A stretch of DNA of 64,000 nucleotides from Brevibacterium yomogidense (GCF_016107685.1 NZ_JABASY010000001.1:276187-340186); one strand, 5' to 3'. Shown: positions 1 through 8,689, numbered from the stretch's first letter. Notes: generated from the letters alone by a model not told the origin. Program-made: numbers and translations.

Positions 1-681
1 TCCGTTCTCCGACTCCCCGTAGGTGCCGCCGGGGTCCGTGCTCACGCTGCCGTCCTCGTCGATGCTGACGATGTCGTAGGTCGTGCCCGCTGCCGTCGGC
101 ACGTGCGCGGAGGCGCTGGAATCGGAGAGGGTGAGCCGCGACATCTCGTCCTGGCCTGCTGCGAGCTCAGCTGCGCGCATGGCATCGCCGTACCCGATGT
201 CGCCGTGGGCCCCGGCACGCGGGTTCCCCTCGTCCGTGTCGGCTTCAGCGCCGTCAGCGTCGGTGTCCGCTTCACGACCGTCCGCCTCGCCGGTGCCCAC
301 AGCGCGGGTGTCCGTGTCGACGGTGTCGGCGGCACGGGCGTGCAGAGCAGCCGAACCCGCAAGGAACCCTCCCAGACTGCCCACCAGCAGGGCTGCGACG
401 AGCAGGAGCATGCGACGCGCCGCGGAGGTCTGCTCAGCCGTCGCTGCGTTTCGTCGCGCGGGTCCGCGGATCTGCGCGGCGGGGACGGGGAGATCCCCGC
501 GCGGCAGATCCGCGATGAGCTCTTCGAGACGCCTGAGCGACGTCGCAGCGGCCGCCTCGTCGGAGCGCCTGCGGAACTCCTCGTCGTTCAGGCGGCCTTG
601 GGCATATCCCTCGGAGAGGACATCGCGATAGGCGTCCCGCTGCCCGAAGGAGGGCCGTTCGGAGGGACGCGGGATCGACAT
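1..681 (-). CDS. DUF1707 domain membrane protein (partial, C-terminus beyond window)
   Basis: Open minus-strand frame that runs off the left edge; 227 codons are visible. Residues about 7-55 have the DUF1707 pattern of actinobacterial proteins (QRDAYRDVLSEGYAQGRL, then EEFRRRSDEAAAA and RRLEELIADLP), a small domain usually found at the N-terminus of membrane-linked proteins. One hydrophobic segment follows at about residues 80-103 (MLLLVAALLVGSLGGFLAG). After it comes an acidic Asp/Ala/Thr-rich linker, presumably extracytoplasmic. No function can be named. The start lies 33 bp past the stop of the upstream monooxygenase gene on the same strand, so co-transcription is possible. Confidence 0.75.
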   Translation of the reverse strand, partial: MSIPRPSERPSFGQRDAYRDVLSEGYAQGRLNDEEFRRRSDEAAAATSLRRLEELIADLPRGDLPVPAAQIRGPARRNAATAEQTSAARRMLLLVAALLVGSLGGFLAGSAALHARAADTVDTDTRAVGTGEADGREADTDADGAEADTDEGNPRAGAHGDIGYGDAMRAAELAAGQDEMSRLTLSDSSASAHVPTAAGTTYDIVSIDEDGSVSTDPGGTYGESENG

Positions 682-714
682 GCCACCATTGTGGCCCACC
701 GTCCTACCCGCCCG

Positions 715-2103
715 TCACTCGCGAGTGCCAGCCTCGCTCCCCACCCGGTAGCCCGCACCCTGATGGTCGTCCGCCAGCCACGGCCCGTGGCCGGTGATCC
801 GTTCGCGCACGGTCTGACCCACCTGGGCCTCGGCGAGGACACCCCGGCGACGCAGCTCCGGGGTGACGTAGCGGCCGAACCGCTCGAGATCCGCAGGCCT
901 TACCGCGGCGGACACGTTGAAGCCGTCGATATCGGCTTCGTCCATCCACCGCTCCAGCTCGTCGACGACCGTCGCAGGCGACCCGACGATGACCGGACCG
1001 CGCCCACCGATCGCCACGAACTCCGCGAGGTCCCGCACCGTCCACGTCTTCCCGCCCGCCAGGGTCGTGAACGCCGCAAGAGCCGAATGGTTGGCCTCCG
1101 TCTTGACGTACTCGAGTGGCGAATCCGGGTCCGCACCGGACAGGTCGACCCCAGTCCAGCCGCCGAACAGGGCGAGCGCGGACTCCGTGTCCACGTACGG
1201 GCGGTAGTCGTCCAGCCGCGCCTGCGCCTCCTCGTCCGTGTCCGCCACGACGATCGTGGCGAGCGTGAAGATCTTCACCGCGTCGCGGGGCCGCCCGCGC
1301 TCCTCCAGTCCGTCGCGGATCCCGTCGACCCACCCGCGCACCAGCTGCGGGGTGCCGCCGGACAGGAAGATCGCCTCTGCGTGGTCGAGCGCGAACCGCT
1401 GGCCCCTGCTGGAGGATCCTGCCTGGAACAGCAGCGGTGTCCGCTGGGGGCCCGGGGAGGCGAGCGCCTGCCCGGGGACGGAGAAGTACTGCCCTTCGTG
1501 CCCGATGTCGTGCACCTTCTCCGGGTCGACGAACACGTTCGCCTCCGCGTCCGCACGGACCGCGTCCGGCTCGAAGGAGCCCTCGAACAGCTTGTACATG
1601 ACCTCCATGTACTCGTCCGCCCGGTCGTACCGCTCGTCGTGCGGGATCTGCCCTGCCATCCCCAGGTTGCGGGCCGCCGAATCCTGGTAGCTCGTCACGA
1701 TGTTCCATGCGACGCGGCCGTCGGTGAAGTGGTCGAGCGTGCTGAAGGTGCGTGCCAGGAGGTACGGCTGCTCGTAGGTGACGGACGCCGTCACACCGAA
1801 GCCCAGGGATTCTGTCACCGCAGCCATCGCCGGCACGACGACCAGCGGGTCGAGCAGAGGGACCTGCACGCCGCCCTTGTTCGCCGCGGCACCGCTGCCC
1901 CCGTACACGTCGTAGACACCCGGCACGTCGGCCAGGAAGAGGGAGGCGAAACCGGCGTCCTCGAGGGTCCGTGCGACGTCCGTCCAGTAGGAGAGCCGGG
2001 TGTAGTCGGCGACCCGGGACTCCGGGTGCCGCCACAGGCCCGGCGTCTGGTGGACGGGGACCAGCATGTCGAAGGCGTTGAGCAGGATCGGCTTCTGGGT
2101 CAT
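715..2103 (-). CDS. NtaA/SnaA/DszA-type FMN-dependent monooxygenase (LLM class)
   Basis: 462 aa bacterial luciferase-like monooxygenase. The N-terminus (KPILLNAFDM, then the WRHPESRVADYTRLSYW region) and the motif VAWNIVTSYQDSAARNLG are typical of the NtaA/SnaA/DszA/SoxA branch, which oxidises substrates such as nitrilotriacetate, sulfones and related organosulfur compounds using FMNH2 from a separate reductase. No reductase lies beside it; the nearest flavin reductase-like gene is at 47225. The ATG is chosen because it overlaps the transporter stop by 4 nt (ATGA), as in the gene pair upstream. With the SfnB/DszC-like enzyme two genes upstream it suggests sulfur scavenging from organosulfur compounds. 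The exact substrate cannot be read from the sequence. Confidence 0.85.
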   Translation of the reverse strand: MTQKPILLNAFDMLVPVHQTPGLWRHPESRVADYTRLSYWTDVARTLEDAGFASLFLADVPGVYDVYGGSGAAANKGGVQVPLLDPLVVVPAMAAVTESLGFGVTASVTYEQPYLLARTFSTLDHFTDGRVAWNIVTSYQDSAARNLGMAGQIPHDERYDRADEYMEVMYKLFEGSFEPDAVRADAEANVFVDPEKVHDIGHEGQYFSVPGQALASPGPQRTPLLFQAGSSSRGQRFALDHAEAIFLSGGTPQLVRGWVDGIRDGLEERGRPRDAVKIFTLATIVVADTDEEAQARLDDYRPYVDTESALALFGGWTGVDLSGADPDSPLEYVKTEANHSALAAFTTLAGGKTWTVRDLAEFVAIGGRGPVIVGSPATVVDELERWMDEADIDGFNVSAAVRPADLERFGRYVTPELRRRGVLAEAQVGQTVRERITGHGPWLADDHQGAGYRVGSEAGTRE

Positions 2104-3476
2104 CGGGGTGCGTTCTCCTTGACGGAAGGGGTGCGGGGTGTCGTGCGGGCCTCGGCGCGGGCGGGGTCGTGGGCCGCGAGCGCGGCGAGTCCGGAGAGCA
2201 CGCAGAGCAGCGTGAGGTAGCCGCAGATCAGCCAGGGGGTGTTCCCGCCGGCGACGAACAGGAGGGCGGCGATCATCGGCATGATCCCACCGCCGATCAC
2301 GGTCCCCAGCTGGTAGCCCATGTTCACGCCGGAGTACCGGACCTCGATGGGGAACTGCTCTGCGAACCAGGCGGCCTGCGGGCCGTACACCGCGTCGTGG
2401 GCGAGGTTCATGCCCAGCACGACGACGATCGGCAGCAGGATGAGGGGCCCCGCATCGAGGAACGCGAAGAAGAGCCACCCGAAGACGCCGATGCCGATGA
2501 TCCCGCCCAGTGTGACGGCCTTGCGGCCCACCCTGTCGGACATCCACCCCCAGAACGGGCCGGTCACCAGGCCGATGGCGGAGGCGATCATGACGGCGGT
2601 GATCCCGGAGGTGGAGTCCCCGCGCTGGCTGGCGAGGTACGTGAGCATGTAGACGGTGATGAGGTAGTAGACGCTGTTCTGCGCCAGCCGCAGCCCGATC
2701 GTCACGAGGAGGACGCGGGGGTGCCTGGTGACGACCTCCCACAGCGGCCGCTTCGGGACGTTCCCGGACTCCTTGTGCGCGAGGAACTCCGGTGCGTCGG
2801 ACACGCCCAGCCGGATCCACAGGCCCAGGACGATGAGCAGCGCGGAGGCGACGAAGGGGATCCGCCAGCCGAACTGCGCGAACTGCTCGTCGGTGAGGAC
2901 CGCCTGGACCGTGAAGAACGCGCTGGTCGCCAGCAGCATGCCGGCTGCCGATCCGATCTGGGTGAAGGAGCCGAAGAGGCCGCGGCTGCCCGCCGGTGCG
3001 TGTTCGACCGACAGGAGTGCGGAACCGCCCCATTCCGCGCCGGCGGACAGGCCCTGGAGGATCCGCAGGACCACGAGCCCGACCGCCGCCCACCACCCGA
3101 TCGATTCGAAGGTGGGCATGAGGCCGATGAGGGTCGAGGCGACGCCCATCGTCACGAGAGAGGCGACCAGCAGTGCCTTCCGTCCGATCCGGTCACCCAG
3201 GTGACCTGCGACGATGCCACCCAGTGGGCGAGCGAAGAACCCGACTGCGAGCGTCGCGAACGAGGCGAGCAGACTCCCCAGCTCACTGCCGGTGGGGAAG
3301 AACTGGACGTTGAAGATGAGGGCGGCCGCGGTGCCGTAGAGGTAGAAGTCGTACCACTCGATCGTGGTCCCCACGAACGCGGACGCCAGCACCCGCTCCT
3401 TGCCGCGCCACGGCTTCGCACCGGTCGCAGCCGCTGGAACGGGCCCCGGCGGGGTGGCCGTCGCGGTGCGGCTCAT
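2100..3476 (-). CDS. MFS transporter, metabolite:H+ symporter (MHS) family
   Basis: 458 aa protein with 12 predicted hydrophobic segments. The opening GTTIEWYDFYLYGTAAAL and the loop GHLGDRIGRKALL between TM2 and TM3 are hallmarks of the MHS family (ShiA, ProP, KgtP relatives), which move small organic acids or zwitterions with protons. It sits between two flavin monooxygenase genes and overlaps each by 4 nt, so the three are surely translated from one mRNA. The likely role is uptake of the compound the two oxygenases attack; substrate is unknown. An alternative upstream start would run through the neighbouring gene and is rejected. Confidence 0.88.
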   Translation of the reverse strand: MSRTATATPPGPVPAAATGAKPWRGKERVLASAFVGTTIEWYDFYLYGTAAALIFNVQFFPTGSELGSLLASFATLAVGFFARPLGGIVAGHLGDRIGRKALLVASLVTMGVASTLIGLMPTFESIGWWAAVGLVVLRILQGLSAGAEWGGSALLSVEHAPAGSRGLFGSFTQIGSAAGMLLATSAFFTVQAVLTDEQFAQFGWRIPFVASALLIVLGLWIRLGVSDAPEFLAHKESGNVPKRPLWEVVTRHPRVLLVTIGLRLAQNSVYYLITVYMLTYLASQRGDSTSGITAVMIASAIGLVTGPFWGWMSDRVGRKAVTLGGIIGIGVFGWLFFAFLDAGPLILLPIVVVLGMNLAHDAVYGPQAAWFAEQFPIEVRYSGVNMGYQLGTVIGGGIMPMIAALLFVAGGNTPWLICGYLTLLCVLSGLAALAAHDPARAEARTTPRTPSVKENAPR

Positions 3477-4945
3477 GCGCCGGCTCCCGGTCCGGACGTC
3501 TCCGCCGCCGAGGCCGTGGTCGGTTGTCCGTGGACCGCACCTGCCGGTGTCGTGCCGTGGGCCGAGGCCGCATCGGTCTTCGACACCGCGTCGCCGATCG
3601 CGTTGAGGCCTTCCGGGAGGGTCCCGTTGATCCAGTAGTCGCCGATCGCCCGCGCACGGAACGCGATCGGGTTGTGGGTGGCGACCGTCTGCGCGTTGCG
3701 CCAGTGACGGTCGAGCCCCTTCGACGTGGACGTGGCGGACGCACCGACCGTGAGGAAGAGGTCCTGGGCGGCACCCAGGGCGAGTTCGGGGACGGTGATC
3801 TGCGCGTGCTCGACGGCGACCTCGGAGGCGTGGACCGCCTCGGGCGCGGGGACCGCGTGGTCGGGACCGTCCGCACCTGCGGCGATCGCAGCGGCGATCC
3901 CGTCGTCCAGGACGCGAGCGGTGTGGAGGACCGTGGCCTCCGCGGAGTACGCCTTCGCCGCGATGCGACCGGTGGCCTCCTGGATGAGCGGATCCTCGCG
4001 GAACGGCAGCCCCAGGCCGGTGTTGAAGGTGCGGGTGCGGCCGGCGATGGTCGCAGCGGCGTCCCGGCGGGCGGCGCGCGCGATCCCGGCGAGCACCGCG
4101 AGCAGGACGAGTTGGAAGAACGCGGCTTCGTGGATGGCCTCGACGGTGCCGACGACACGCTCGAACACCGCGTCGTCGTCGACTGCGACCTGGTCGAACG
4201 TCGTCGTGCCGGTGCCGGTGAGCTTCTGCCCGAACCCGTCCCAGTCGTCGGCGACGTGCACGCCCGGGGCGTCCGTGGCGACGGCGGCGAAGCAGCGGCC
4301 GTCCTCGCCGGCGACGGAGGCGGACACGCGAGTCCAGTCGCAGAAGATCGTCGCCGTGGAGTAGAACTTCTCGCCGGTGAGCTGCCACCCGCTCGCCGTG
4401 CGGGTGAGGACCGTGTTGAGGGTGCCCAGGCGGTTGCCGGCCTTCTCCGTCGACGCGTTGCCGACCGTCTGACCCGCGAGGACACGCGGGTACCAGGCGC
4501 GCTGGATGTGTTCGGGCTGGAAGCGGAGCGCCTCGACGAAGCCCGCGTGGGACCGGTAGAGGTGCGCGATGTTGGAATCGGCCTCGGCGAGGTCGATGAG
4601 GAGGCGGGTGAAGGTCTCGATGCTCGCACCCGGGCCGCCGTGCTCCGTGGGGACGCGCAGCGTGCCGAAGCCGGCCTCGTCCAGCGCGCGGACCTCCGCG
4701 AACGGCAGGTCGCGCTCCAGTTCGCGGGCGAGCGCGCCTGCGGCGATGCGGTCGAAGTGCGGCTGGAAGTGTGCGCGCAGGGACGCGTAGTCGCCGGGGA
4801 GGGACGCAGGTCCGGTGACCGGGGCCTCGGGCGCGGGAGCCTCAGAGGTGGGGGTCGCGGAAGTGGAGGCCGCAGAGGTGGGGGCCTCTCGCGTGGCGGC
4901 GGCTGCGGGAGCTGTGCCCGCTGCGGCTTCAGTGCTGGTCGACAT
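3473..4945 (-). CDS. SfnB/DszC-like acyl-CoA dehydrogenase-family monooxygenase
   Basis: 490 aa. After an Ala/Thr/Ser/Pro-rich N-terminal stretch (residues 1-45, low complexity, probably disordered) comes an acyl-CoA dehydrogenase fold: helical N-domain, the beta-domain region QTVGNASTEKAGNRLGTLNT, and a C-terminal region ending DRHWRNAQTVATHNPIAFRARAIGDY. That last motif is shared with DszC/SoxC (dibenzothiophene monooxygenase) and SfnB sulfur-acquisition oxidoreductases, which use FMNH2 and O2 instead of acyl-CoA chemistry. First gene of a coupled three-gene cassette. The Gly/Ala/Ser-rich tail is unusual. Substrate is inferred to be an organosulfur compound, not proven. Confidence 0.82.
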   Translation of the reverse strand: MSTSTEAAAGTAPAAAATREAPTSAASTSATPTSEAPAPEAPVTGPASLPGDYASLRAHFQPHFDRIAAGALARELERDLPFAEVRALDEAGFGTLRVPTEHGGPGASIETFTRLLIDLAEADSNIAHLYRSHAGFVEALRFQPEHIQRAWYPRVLAGQTVGNASTEKAGNRLGTLNTVLTRTASGWQLTGEKFYSTATIFCDWTRVSASVAGEDGRCFAAVATDAPGVHVADDWDGFGQKLTGTGTTTFDQVAVDDDAVFERVVGTVEAIHEAAFFQLVLLAVLAGIARAARRDAAATIAGRTRTFNTGLGLPFREDPLIQEATGRIAAKAYSAEATVLHTARVLDDGIAAAIAAGADGPDHAVPAPEAVHASEVAVEHAQITVPELALGAAQDLFLTVGASATSTSKGLDRHWRNAQTVATHNPIAFRARAIGDYWINGTLPEGLNAIGDAVSKTDAASAHGTTPAGAVHGQPTTASAAETSGPGAGA

Positions 4946-5063
4946 CCGTGCTGCGCCTCCTGGAACGGCGGGCGGTGTGCCGCGCCTCGAGTGAACCGAC
5001 GTGAGCGAACGTATCGACGGCCCCTGTCACGCAGCGTCATCCCCGTCACGCGATTTCACGGGA

Positions 5064-5075
5064 CGTCACATGACG
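5064..5075. promoter_or_regulatory. Palindrome CGTCA-CA-TGACG in divergent promoter region
   Basis: Perfect 5-2-5 inverted repeat in the 214-bp gap between the organosulfur cassette (minus) and the universal stress protein gene (plus). The surrounding 50 bp has several more GTCAC/GTCAT half-sites. Plausible operator for the cassette; the regulator is unknown. Confidence 0.35.
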
Positions 5076-5147
5076 ACGCACGGATTGACAGCGACGTGCC
5101 CACCCCGCTTCCCGGGCAGGCCCCTCGGGCGCGGGAAGAGCGACACG

Positions 5148-5153
5148 TAGTGT
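5148..5153 (+). promoter_or_regulatory. -10 box TAGTGT of a probable leaderless promoter
   Basis: TAGTGT ends exactly 6 nt before the ATG at 5160, and no Shine-Dalgarno sequence precedes that ATG. Transcription would begin at or next to the start codon, as in many actinobacterial leaderless mRNAs. No clear -35 box is visible. Confidence 0.5.
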
Positions 5154-5159
5154 GGGGGC

Positions 5160-6080
5160 ATGACGACGTCTCGCTTCACGCTCGCACCCGTCGATGTGCT
5201 GGTCGGGGTGGATGGGTCGGAGAACAGCGAACTGGCGCTCCACACAGCACTGTCGATCGCCCGGGAGCACGGCCTGTCCGTGCGGTTGGTGGGCGCCTAC
5301 AACGTTCCCGTGATCCCTCATCGCCATGCCCCGGTGATCTCGCATGATCACCACCGCGGGGTCGCACACGCAACGCAGGACCGCCTCGAGGAGTACGCCG
5401 CTGCGGCGCGGAGCACCGGCGTCGACGCGGTGGCACAGGCCATCGAGGGGGATGCTTCCGGAGTACTCGTCGACGCGAGCCGCTTCGCACGGCTCACCGT
5501 GGTGGGCAGGCGTGGACGCAACAACACTCCGGGGCGACTGATCGGCACCGTGTCCGGCAGGCTCGTCGCGCACGCACACTCCCCCGTGCTCGTCGTTCCC
5601 CTGGGACGCGAAGACGACACGCACCCGGCTGTTGTGAGCGAATCCGATAAGGACATCGTCGCCGGAGTCGACCTGGGATCAACCGCTCAGCCGGTTGCAG
5701 AGGCGGCGGCCACAGCCGCCGAACTGACCGGAAGCCGCCTCACACTGCTCTCCGTCGCTCCCGCCGGAACACGCTGGCCCCTGTCCGAGGAGCGACGCGA
5801 CGAAGCCGATGCCGAGCTGCGAGCTGCGCACTCCCAGCACTTGGACGAGCTCACGGCCACGGTCGCCGCAGCACACCCTCAGCTCGAGGTGCGTTCCCGT
5901 GTGGAGGACGGTTCACCGGCGGAGGCGCTCGTCGCGGCGGCTCGGACTGCGCATGCGGTGGTCGTGGGCACTCGAGGCCGCGGAGGGTTCGCGAGCCTGC
6001 TGCTGGGGTCGGTGAGCCGGGACGTGTTGAACGAGGCGGCCGCTCCCGTACTGGTCGTCCCCACGAACCGCCGCCGGTGA
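5160..6080 (+). CDS. Universal stress protein, tandem UspA domains
   Basis: 306 aa made of two UspA domains (about residues 9-145 and 160-303). The first starts VDVLVGVDGSENSELAL and the second DIVAGVDLGSTAQPV. Each ends with the ATP-binding-type glycine motif: GRRGRNNTPGRLIGTVSGRLVAHAHSPVL-like in the first, GTRGRGGFASLLLGSVSRDVL-like in the second. These match the G-2x-G-9x-G-S/T pattern of nucleotide-binding Usp proteins. Cytoplasmic; role in stress or dormancy survival is inferred from the family. Monocistronic by position, with a likely leaderless promoter. Confidence 0.9.
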   Translation: MTTSRFTLAPVDVLVGVDGSENSELALHTALSIAREHGLSVRLVGAYNVPVIPHRHAPVISHDHHRGVAHATQDRLEEYAAAARSTGVDAVAQAIEGDASGVLVDASRFARLTVVGRRGRNNTPGRLIGTVSGRLVAHAHSPVLVVPLGREDDTHPAVVSESDKDIVAGVDLGSTAQPVAEAAATAAELTGSRLTLLSVAPAGTRWPLSEERRDEADAELRAAHSQHLDELTATVAAAHPQLEVRSRVEDGSPAEALVAAARTAHAVVVGTRGRGGFASLLLGSVSRDVLNEAAAPVLVVPTNRRR

Positions 6081-6146
6081 CAGTGACCGCAGCGTCCTCA
6101 GAAGGTAGCCTGGATCCAACAAGCCCCCTTGCTTAGGAGGATCCTG

Positions 6147-6377
6147 ATGAGTGAAGACGCTCAGGCCAAGGCCCAAACCGTTCAGCGCGTGTTCGAGACG
6201 GTACTCAGCTGGGAGGAGTCGGCACCGCGGGAGAAGATCCGCGACAAGTTCGACGAAGGGCTCGCAGAAGCGGGCGTCTCCCTGCCTGATGAGCAGATCG
6301 AGGCCCTCGTCGACCACGTGGCCGACCGGAGGGGCCCGGCACAGGTGACGGATCTGATCGATCTGCCGAGTTCCTGA
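6147..6377 (+). CDS. Small conserved-looking protein of unknown function
   Basis: 76 aa, starting at the ATG six bases after a perfect AGGAGG ribosome binding site (6135-6140); an in-frame start 18 nt further upstream is inside that site and is rejected. The product is helical and charged (VQRVFETVLSWEESAPREKIRDKF-type helices), with no signal peptide or membrane segment. I do not recognise the family. It converges on dnaB with 24 bp between stops, and the strong ribosome binding site argues that it is really translated. Confidence 0.65.
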   Translation: MSEDAQAKAQTVQRVFETVLSWEESAPREKIRDKFDEGLAEAGVSLPDEQIEALVDHVADRRGPAQVTDLIDLPSS

Positions 6378-6401
6378 CCCGCAGAGACCGTGAGGGTCGT
6401 C

Positions 6402-7751
6402 CTACCGCGGCATGTCGACGAAGCGGGAGCGTGCGCCCTGGAACGCGACCGGGATGTCGCCGGTCGGGCCGTTCCTGTGCTTCGCGACGATGATGTCGGC
6501 CTCACCCGCGCGCGGGTGCTCCTTGTCGTACATGTCCTCGCGGTGGATCAGCAGCACCATGTCCGCGTCCTGCTCGATCGAACCGGACTCACGCAGATCG
6601 GAGATCATCGGACGCTTGTCCGTACGCTGCTCCGAAGAGCGGTTCAGCTGCGACAGTGCGATGACCGGCACCTGCAGCTCCTTCGCCAGCAGCTTGAGCG
6701 AACGGGAGAACTCCGACACCTCCTGCTGACGCGACTCCACGCGCTTGCCCGACGACATGAGCTGCAGGTAGTCGATGACGACCATCTGCAGGTTGTGCTG
6801 CTGCTTGAGGCGGCGGCACTTCGCGCGGATCTCCGGCAGCGCCATGTTGGGCGAGTCGTCGAGGAACAGCGGCGCCTCGTGAATGCGCCCCATCGTTGTC
6901 GCGACTGTCGTCCAGTCCGACGAGTCGAGCTCTCCGCGACGCAGGTTCTGCAGGGGGATCGCCGTCTCCGCGCTCAGCAGGCGTAGCCCCAGTTCGTCCG
7001 CGGACATCTCGAGCGAGAAGAACACGGTCGCCCGCGAGTTCTGGATCGCCGCAGAGCGCACGAAGTCCAGCGCCAGCGTCGACTTCCCCACACCGGGACG
7101 TGCGGCGATGACGACCATCTGCCCCTCGTGCAGACCGTTCGTCAGGTGGTCGAACTCCTCGAAGCCGGTCGGCACACCCGCAGGGCCGTCCACGTTGTCG
7201 CTGAGCTTCTCGATGTTGTCGACGACCCGGTCGATGACGGGGCCCAGTGCCTGGTAGTCCTCCGTCGTGCGCCGTTCGGTGACCTGGTAGATCTCCGCCT
7301 GAGCACTGTTGACGAGTTCTTCCGCATCACCTTCCGCGTCGAACCCCATCTGGACGATCCGGGTGCCCGCTTCGACGAGCTTGCGCAGCAGTGAGGTCTC
7401 ACCGACGATCCGCGCATAGTAGCCGGCGTTCGCCGCTGTCGGGACGGATGCGATGAGGGTGTGGAGGTATGCCGCACCGCCGACCCGCGCCAGGTCGCCC
7501 GACTTCGTGAGGGAGGCCGCCACCGTCACCGCATCCGCGGGCTCACCCTTCGCGTAGAGGTCGAGGACTGCTTCGTGGATCGTTTCGTGCGCCGGCTTGT
7601 AGAAGTCTTCCGGACGCAGCACCTCGATGACGTCCGCAATCGCGTCCTTGGACAGCAGCATGCCGCCCAGCACGCTCTGCTCCGCCTCGACGTCCTGCGG
7701 TGGCGTCCGCAGCCCTGCGTCCGACCTCTGCCACTCGCCCGATTCGCTCAC
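6402..7751 (-). CDS. dnaB: Replicative DNA helicase DnaB
   Basis: 449 aa, normal length. The N-terminal domain begins TPPQDVEAEQSVLGGMLL; the RecA-like motor has Walker A ARPGVGKST near residue 220, then FSLEMSADELGLRLLSAE and VVIDYLQLM (Walker B), and ends DIPVAFQGARSRFVD. Hexameric helicase that unwinds DNA at the replication fork. No intein is present, unlike several mycobacterial dnaB genes. A GTG start is used, with GAAGGA just upstream. In mycobacteria dnaB lies shortly after rplI; here rplI is about 37.5 kb away (45249), on the same strand. Confidence 0.97.
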   Translation of the reverse strand: MSESGEWQRSDAGLRTPPQDVEAEQSVLGGMLLSKDAIADVIEVLRPEDFYKPAHETIHEAVLDLYAKGEPADAVTVAASLTKSGDLARVGGAAYLHTLIASVPTAANAGYYARIVGETSLLRKLVEAGTRIVQMGFDAEGDAEELVNSAQAEIYQVTERRTTEDYQALGPVIDRVVDNIEKLSDNVDGPAGVPTGFEEFDHLTNGLHEGQMVVIAARPGVGKSTLALDFVRSAAIQNSRATVFFSLEMSADELGLRLLSAETAIPLQNLRRGELDSSDWTTVATTMGRIHEAPLFLDDSPNMALPEIRAKCRRLKQQHNLQMVVIDYLQLMSSGKRVESRQQEVSEFSRSLKLLAKELQVPVIALSQLNRSSEQRTDKRPMISDLRESGSIEQDADMVLLIHREDMYDKEHPRAGEADIIVAKHRNGPTGDIPVAFQGARSRFVDMPR

Positions 7752-7855
7752 TCACACGTCCTTCACTCAACACACACTGCTTGCCGTCAGCGCATCTCAG
7801 GCTATCGTGCCCGGGCCCTCCGCGATGACCACGCGGAGGCCGTCCGAGGCCGTCC

Positions 7856-8326
7856 TCACCACTCCATGACGAAGATGCAGAACGGGTGCCCGGCCGGATC
7901 AGCGTAGACGCAGATCGGTTCTGCCGGATCGTCGGATTCGTCACGGATGAGTGTGGCCCCGAGGGCGAGCGCCCGATCGTGGCACTCCTCCAGTTCCGCC
8001 TCCGTCGCGACCGTGAAGTCCAGGTGCAGCTGCTGCGGCACCTCTGTGTCCGGCCACGTGGACCGCGGAACCCGCGCCGCGTACTGGAACGCCAGCATCT
8101 GCCCGGCGGCACGGGGGCTGGCGCTCTGCCTAAGACCCTGCCGTGAGCCAGGACTGCGGATGATCTGCCACTCGTCCGCGTCGTCGTCCTCCGGCCCGTT
8201 GCCGGGTGCATACTCCCACCCCAGCAGCCGCCGGTAGAAGTCCGCCAGCCCGTGCACATCCACGGTGTCGAGCACCGTGGACCTCAACCGCGGATACGTG
8301 GTGTGGGAGCCATCGTCGTCTCTCAT
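7856..8326 (-). CDS. VOC family (glyoxalase/bleomycin resistance-like) protein
   Basis: 156 aa from the chosen ATG. The chain shows the vicinal oxygen chelate layout: LRSTVLDTVDVHGLADFYRRLLGW at the N-terminus, a metal-ligand-type HLDFTV in the middle and VYADPAGHPFCIFV at the end, typical of actinobacterial glyoxalase-like proteins of unknown substrate. A longer frame reaching 8542 exists, but its extra 72 residues look non-coding (Pro/Arg/Ser-rich) and would run through the palindrome at 8490, so the internal ATG with a -10-like box 7 nt upstream is preferred. Lies upstream of dnaB on the same strand. Confidence 0.8.
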   Translation of the reverse strand: MRDDDGSHTTYPRLRSTVLDTVDVHGLADFYRRLLGWEYAPGNGPEDDDADEWQIIRSPGSRQGLRQSASPRAAGQMLAFQYAARVPRSTWPDTEVPQQLHLDFTVATEAELEECHDRALALGATLIRDESDDPAEPICVYADPAGHPFCIFVMEW

Positions 8327-8333
8327 GCACCCC

Positions 8334-8339
8334 AGTATG
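8334..8339 (-). promoter_or_regulatory. -10-like box CATACT of a probable leaderless promoter (VOC gene)
   Basis: On the minus strand CATACT ends 7 nt before the ATG of the VOC gene, which has no Shine-Dalgarno sequence. Fits the leaderless pattern seen at several other genes here; the box departs from TANNNT at position 1. Confidence 0.35.
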
Positions 8340-8489
8340 GGCACCGCCACGGACACGGGGAAGGCGCCGGAGGCCGGGGACCGGGGGCCGGGCGTCTGGA
8401 ACCGGGCGCACGAGAACAGGGGCCGGAACGCGGCGGAGGCACGGGACCCAGCCGGGACCTCGGGCACGGGATGTCTTCGCGGCCCCATC

Positions 8490-8551
8490 AGCGAGTGAGT
8501 GCGATTCGGCCACCCCGCCGCAAGAAATTGGCCGAATCGCACTCACTCGCT
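8490..8551. repeat. Perfect 23-bp inverted repeat with 16-nt loop
   Basis: Arms 8490-8512 and 8529-8551 are exact reverse complements (left arm begins AGCGAGTGAGTGCG); loop 8513-8528. It lies in a 516-bp stretch without a confident gene (8327-8842). Read on the minus strand, the TGA of a possible short reading frame (8543-8689) falls inside one arm, giving a terminator-like arrangement but with no U-tract. Could also be a repeat element or a protein-binding palindrome. Confidence 0.6.
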
Positions 8552-8689
8552 GTACCCGGAGGAGACCGCGCACCCGGGCCCCGGCTCCCGGTACAGCAGC
8601 ACCTGCTGGATGCGTGCGCTGTCGTCCGCCGAGTACACGCGGTAGTCCGGCCACGGCCCCGCGACGATCGGACCCCGCGACAAGAGCAC
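8543..8689 (-). pseudogene. Possible gene remnant or small ORF between two palindromes
   Basis: A 48-codon minus-strand frame from a GTG inside the palindrome at 8677-8726 to a TGA inside the palindrome at 8490-8551. The middle (GPWPDYRVYSADDSARIQQ, then VLLYREPG) looks like genuine protein sequence, and codon third positions are GC-rich like neighbouring genes. There is no Shine-Dalgarno sequence and the frame is not long enough for a domain to be recognised. It may be the C-terminal stub of a lost gene; chance coding character is possible. Confidence 0.3.

Noticed and set aside
103..2220. Very long plus-strand reading frame of 705 codons, and similar long frames opposite real genes throughout
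   Set aside because: They are antisense shadows created by high GC at third positions. Their translations are Arg/Pro/Gly/Val-rich with no family motifs, while the opposite strand carries recognisable enzymes.
6402..7751. Intein in dnaB
   Set aside because: The protein has normal length (449 aa) with contiguous Walker A and Walker B regions.
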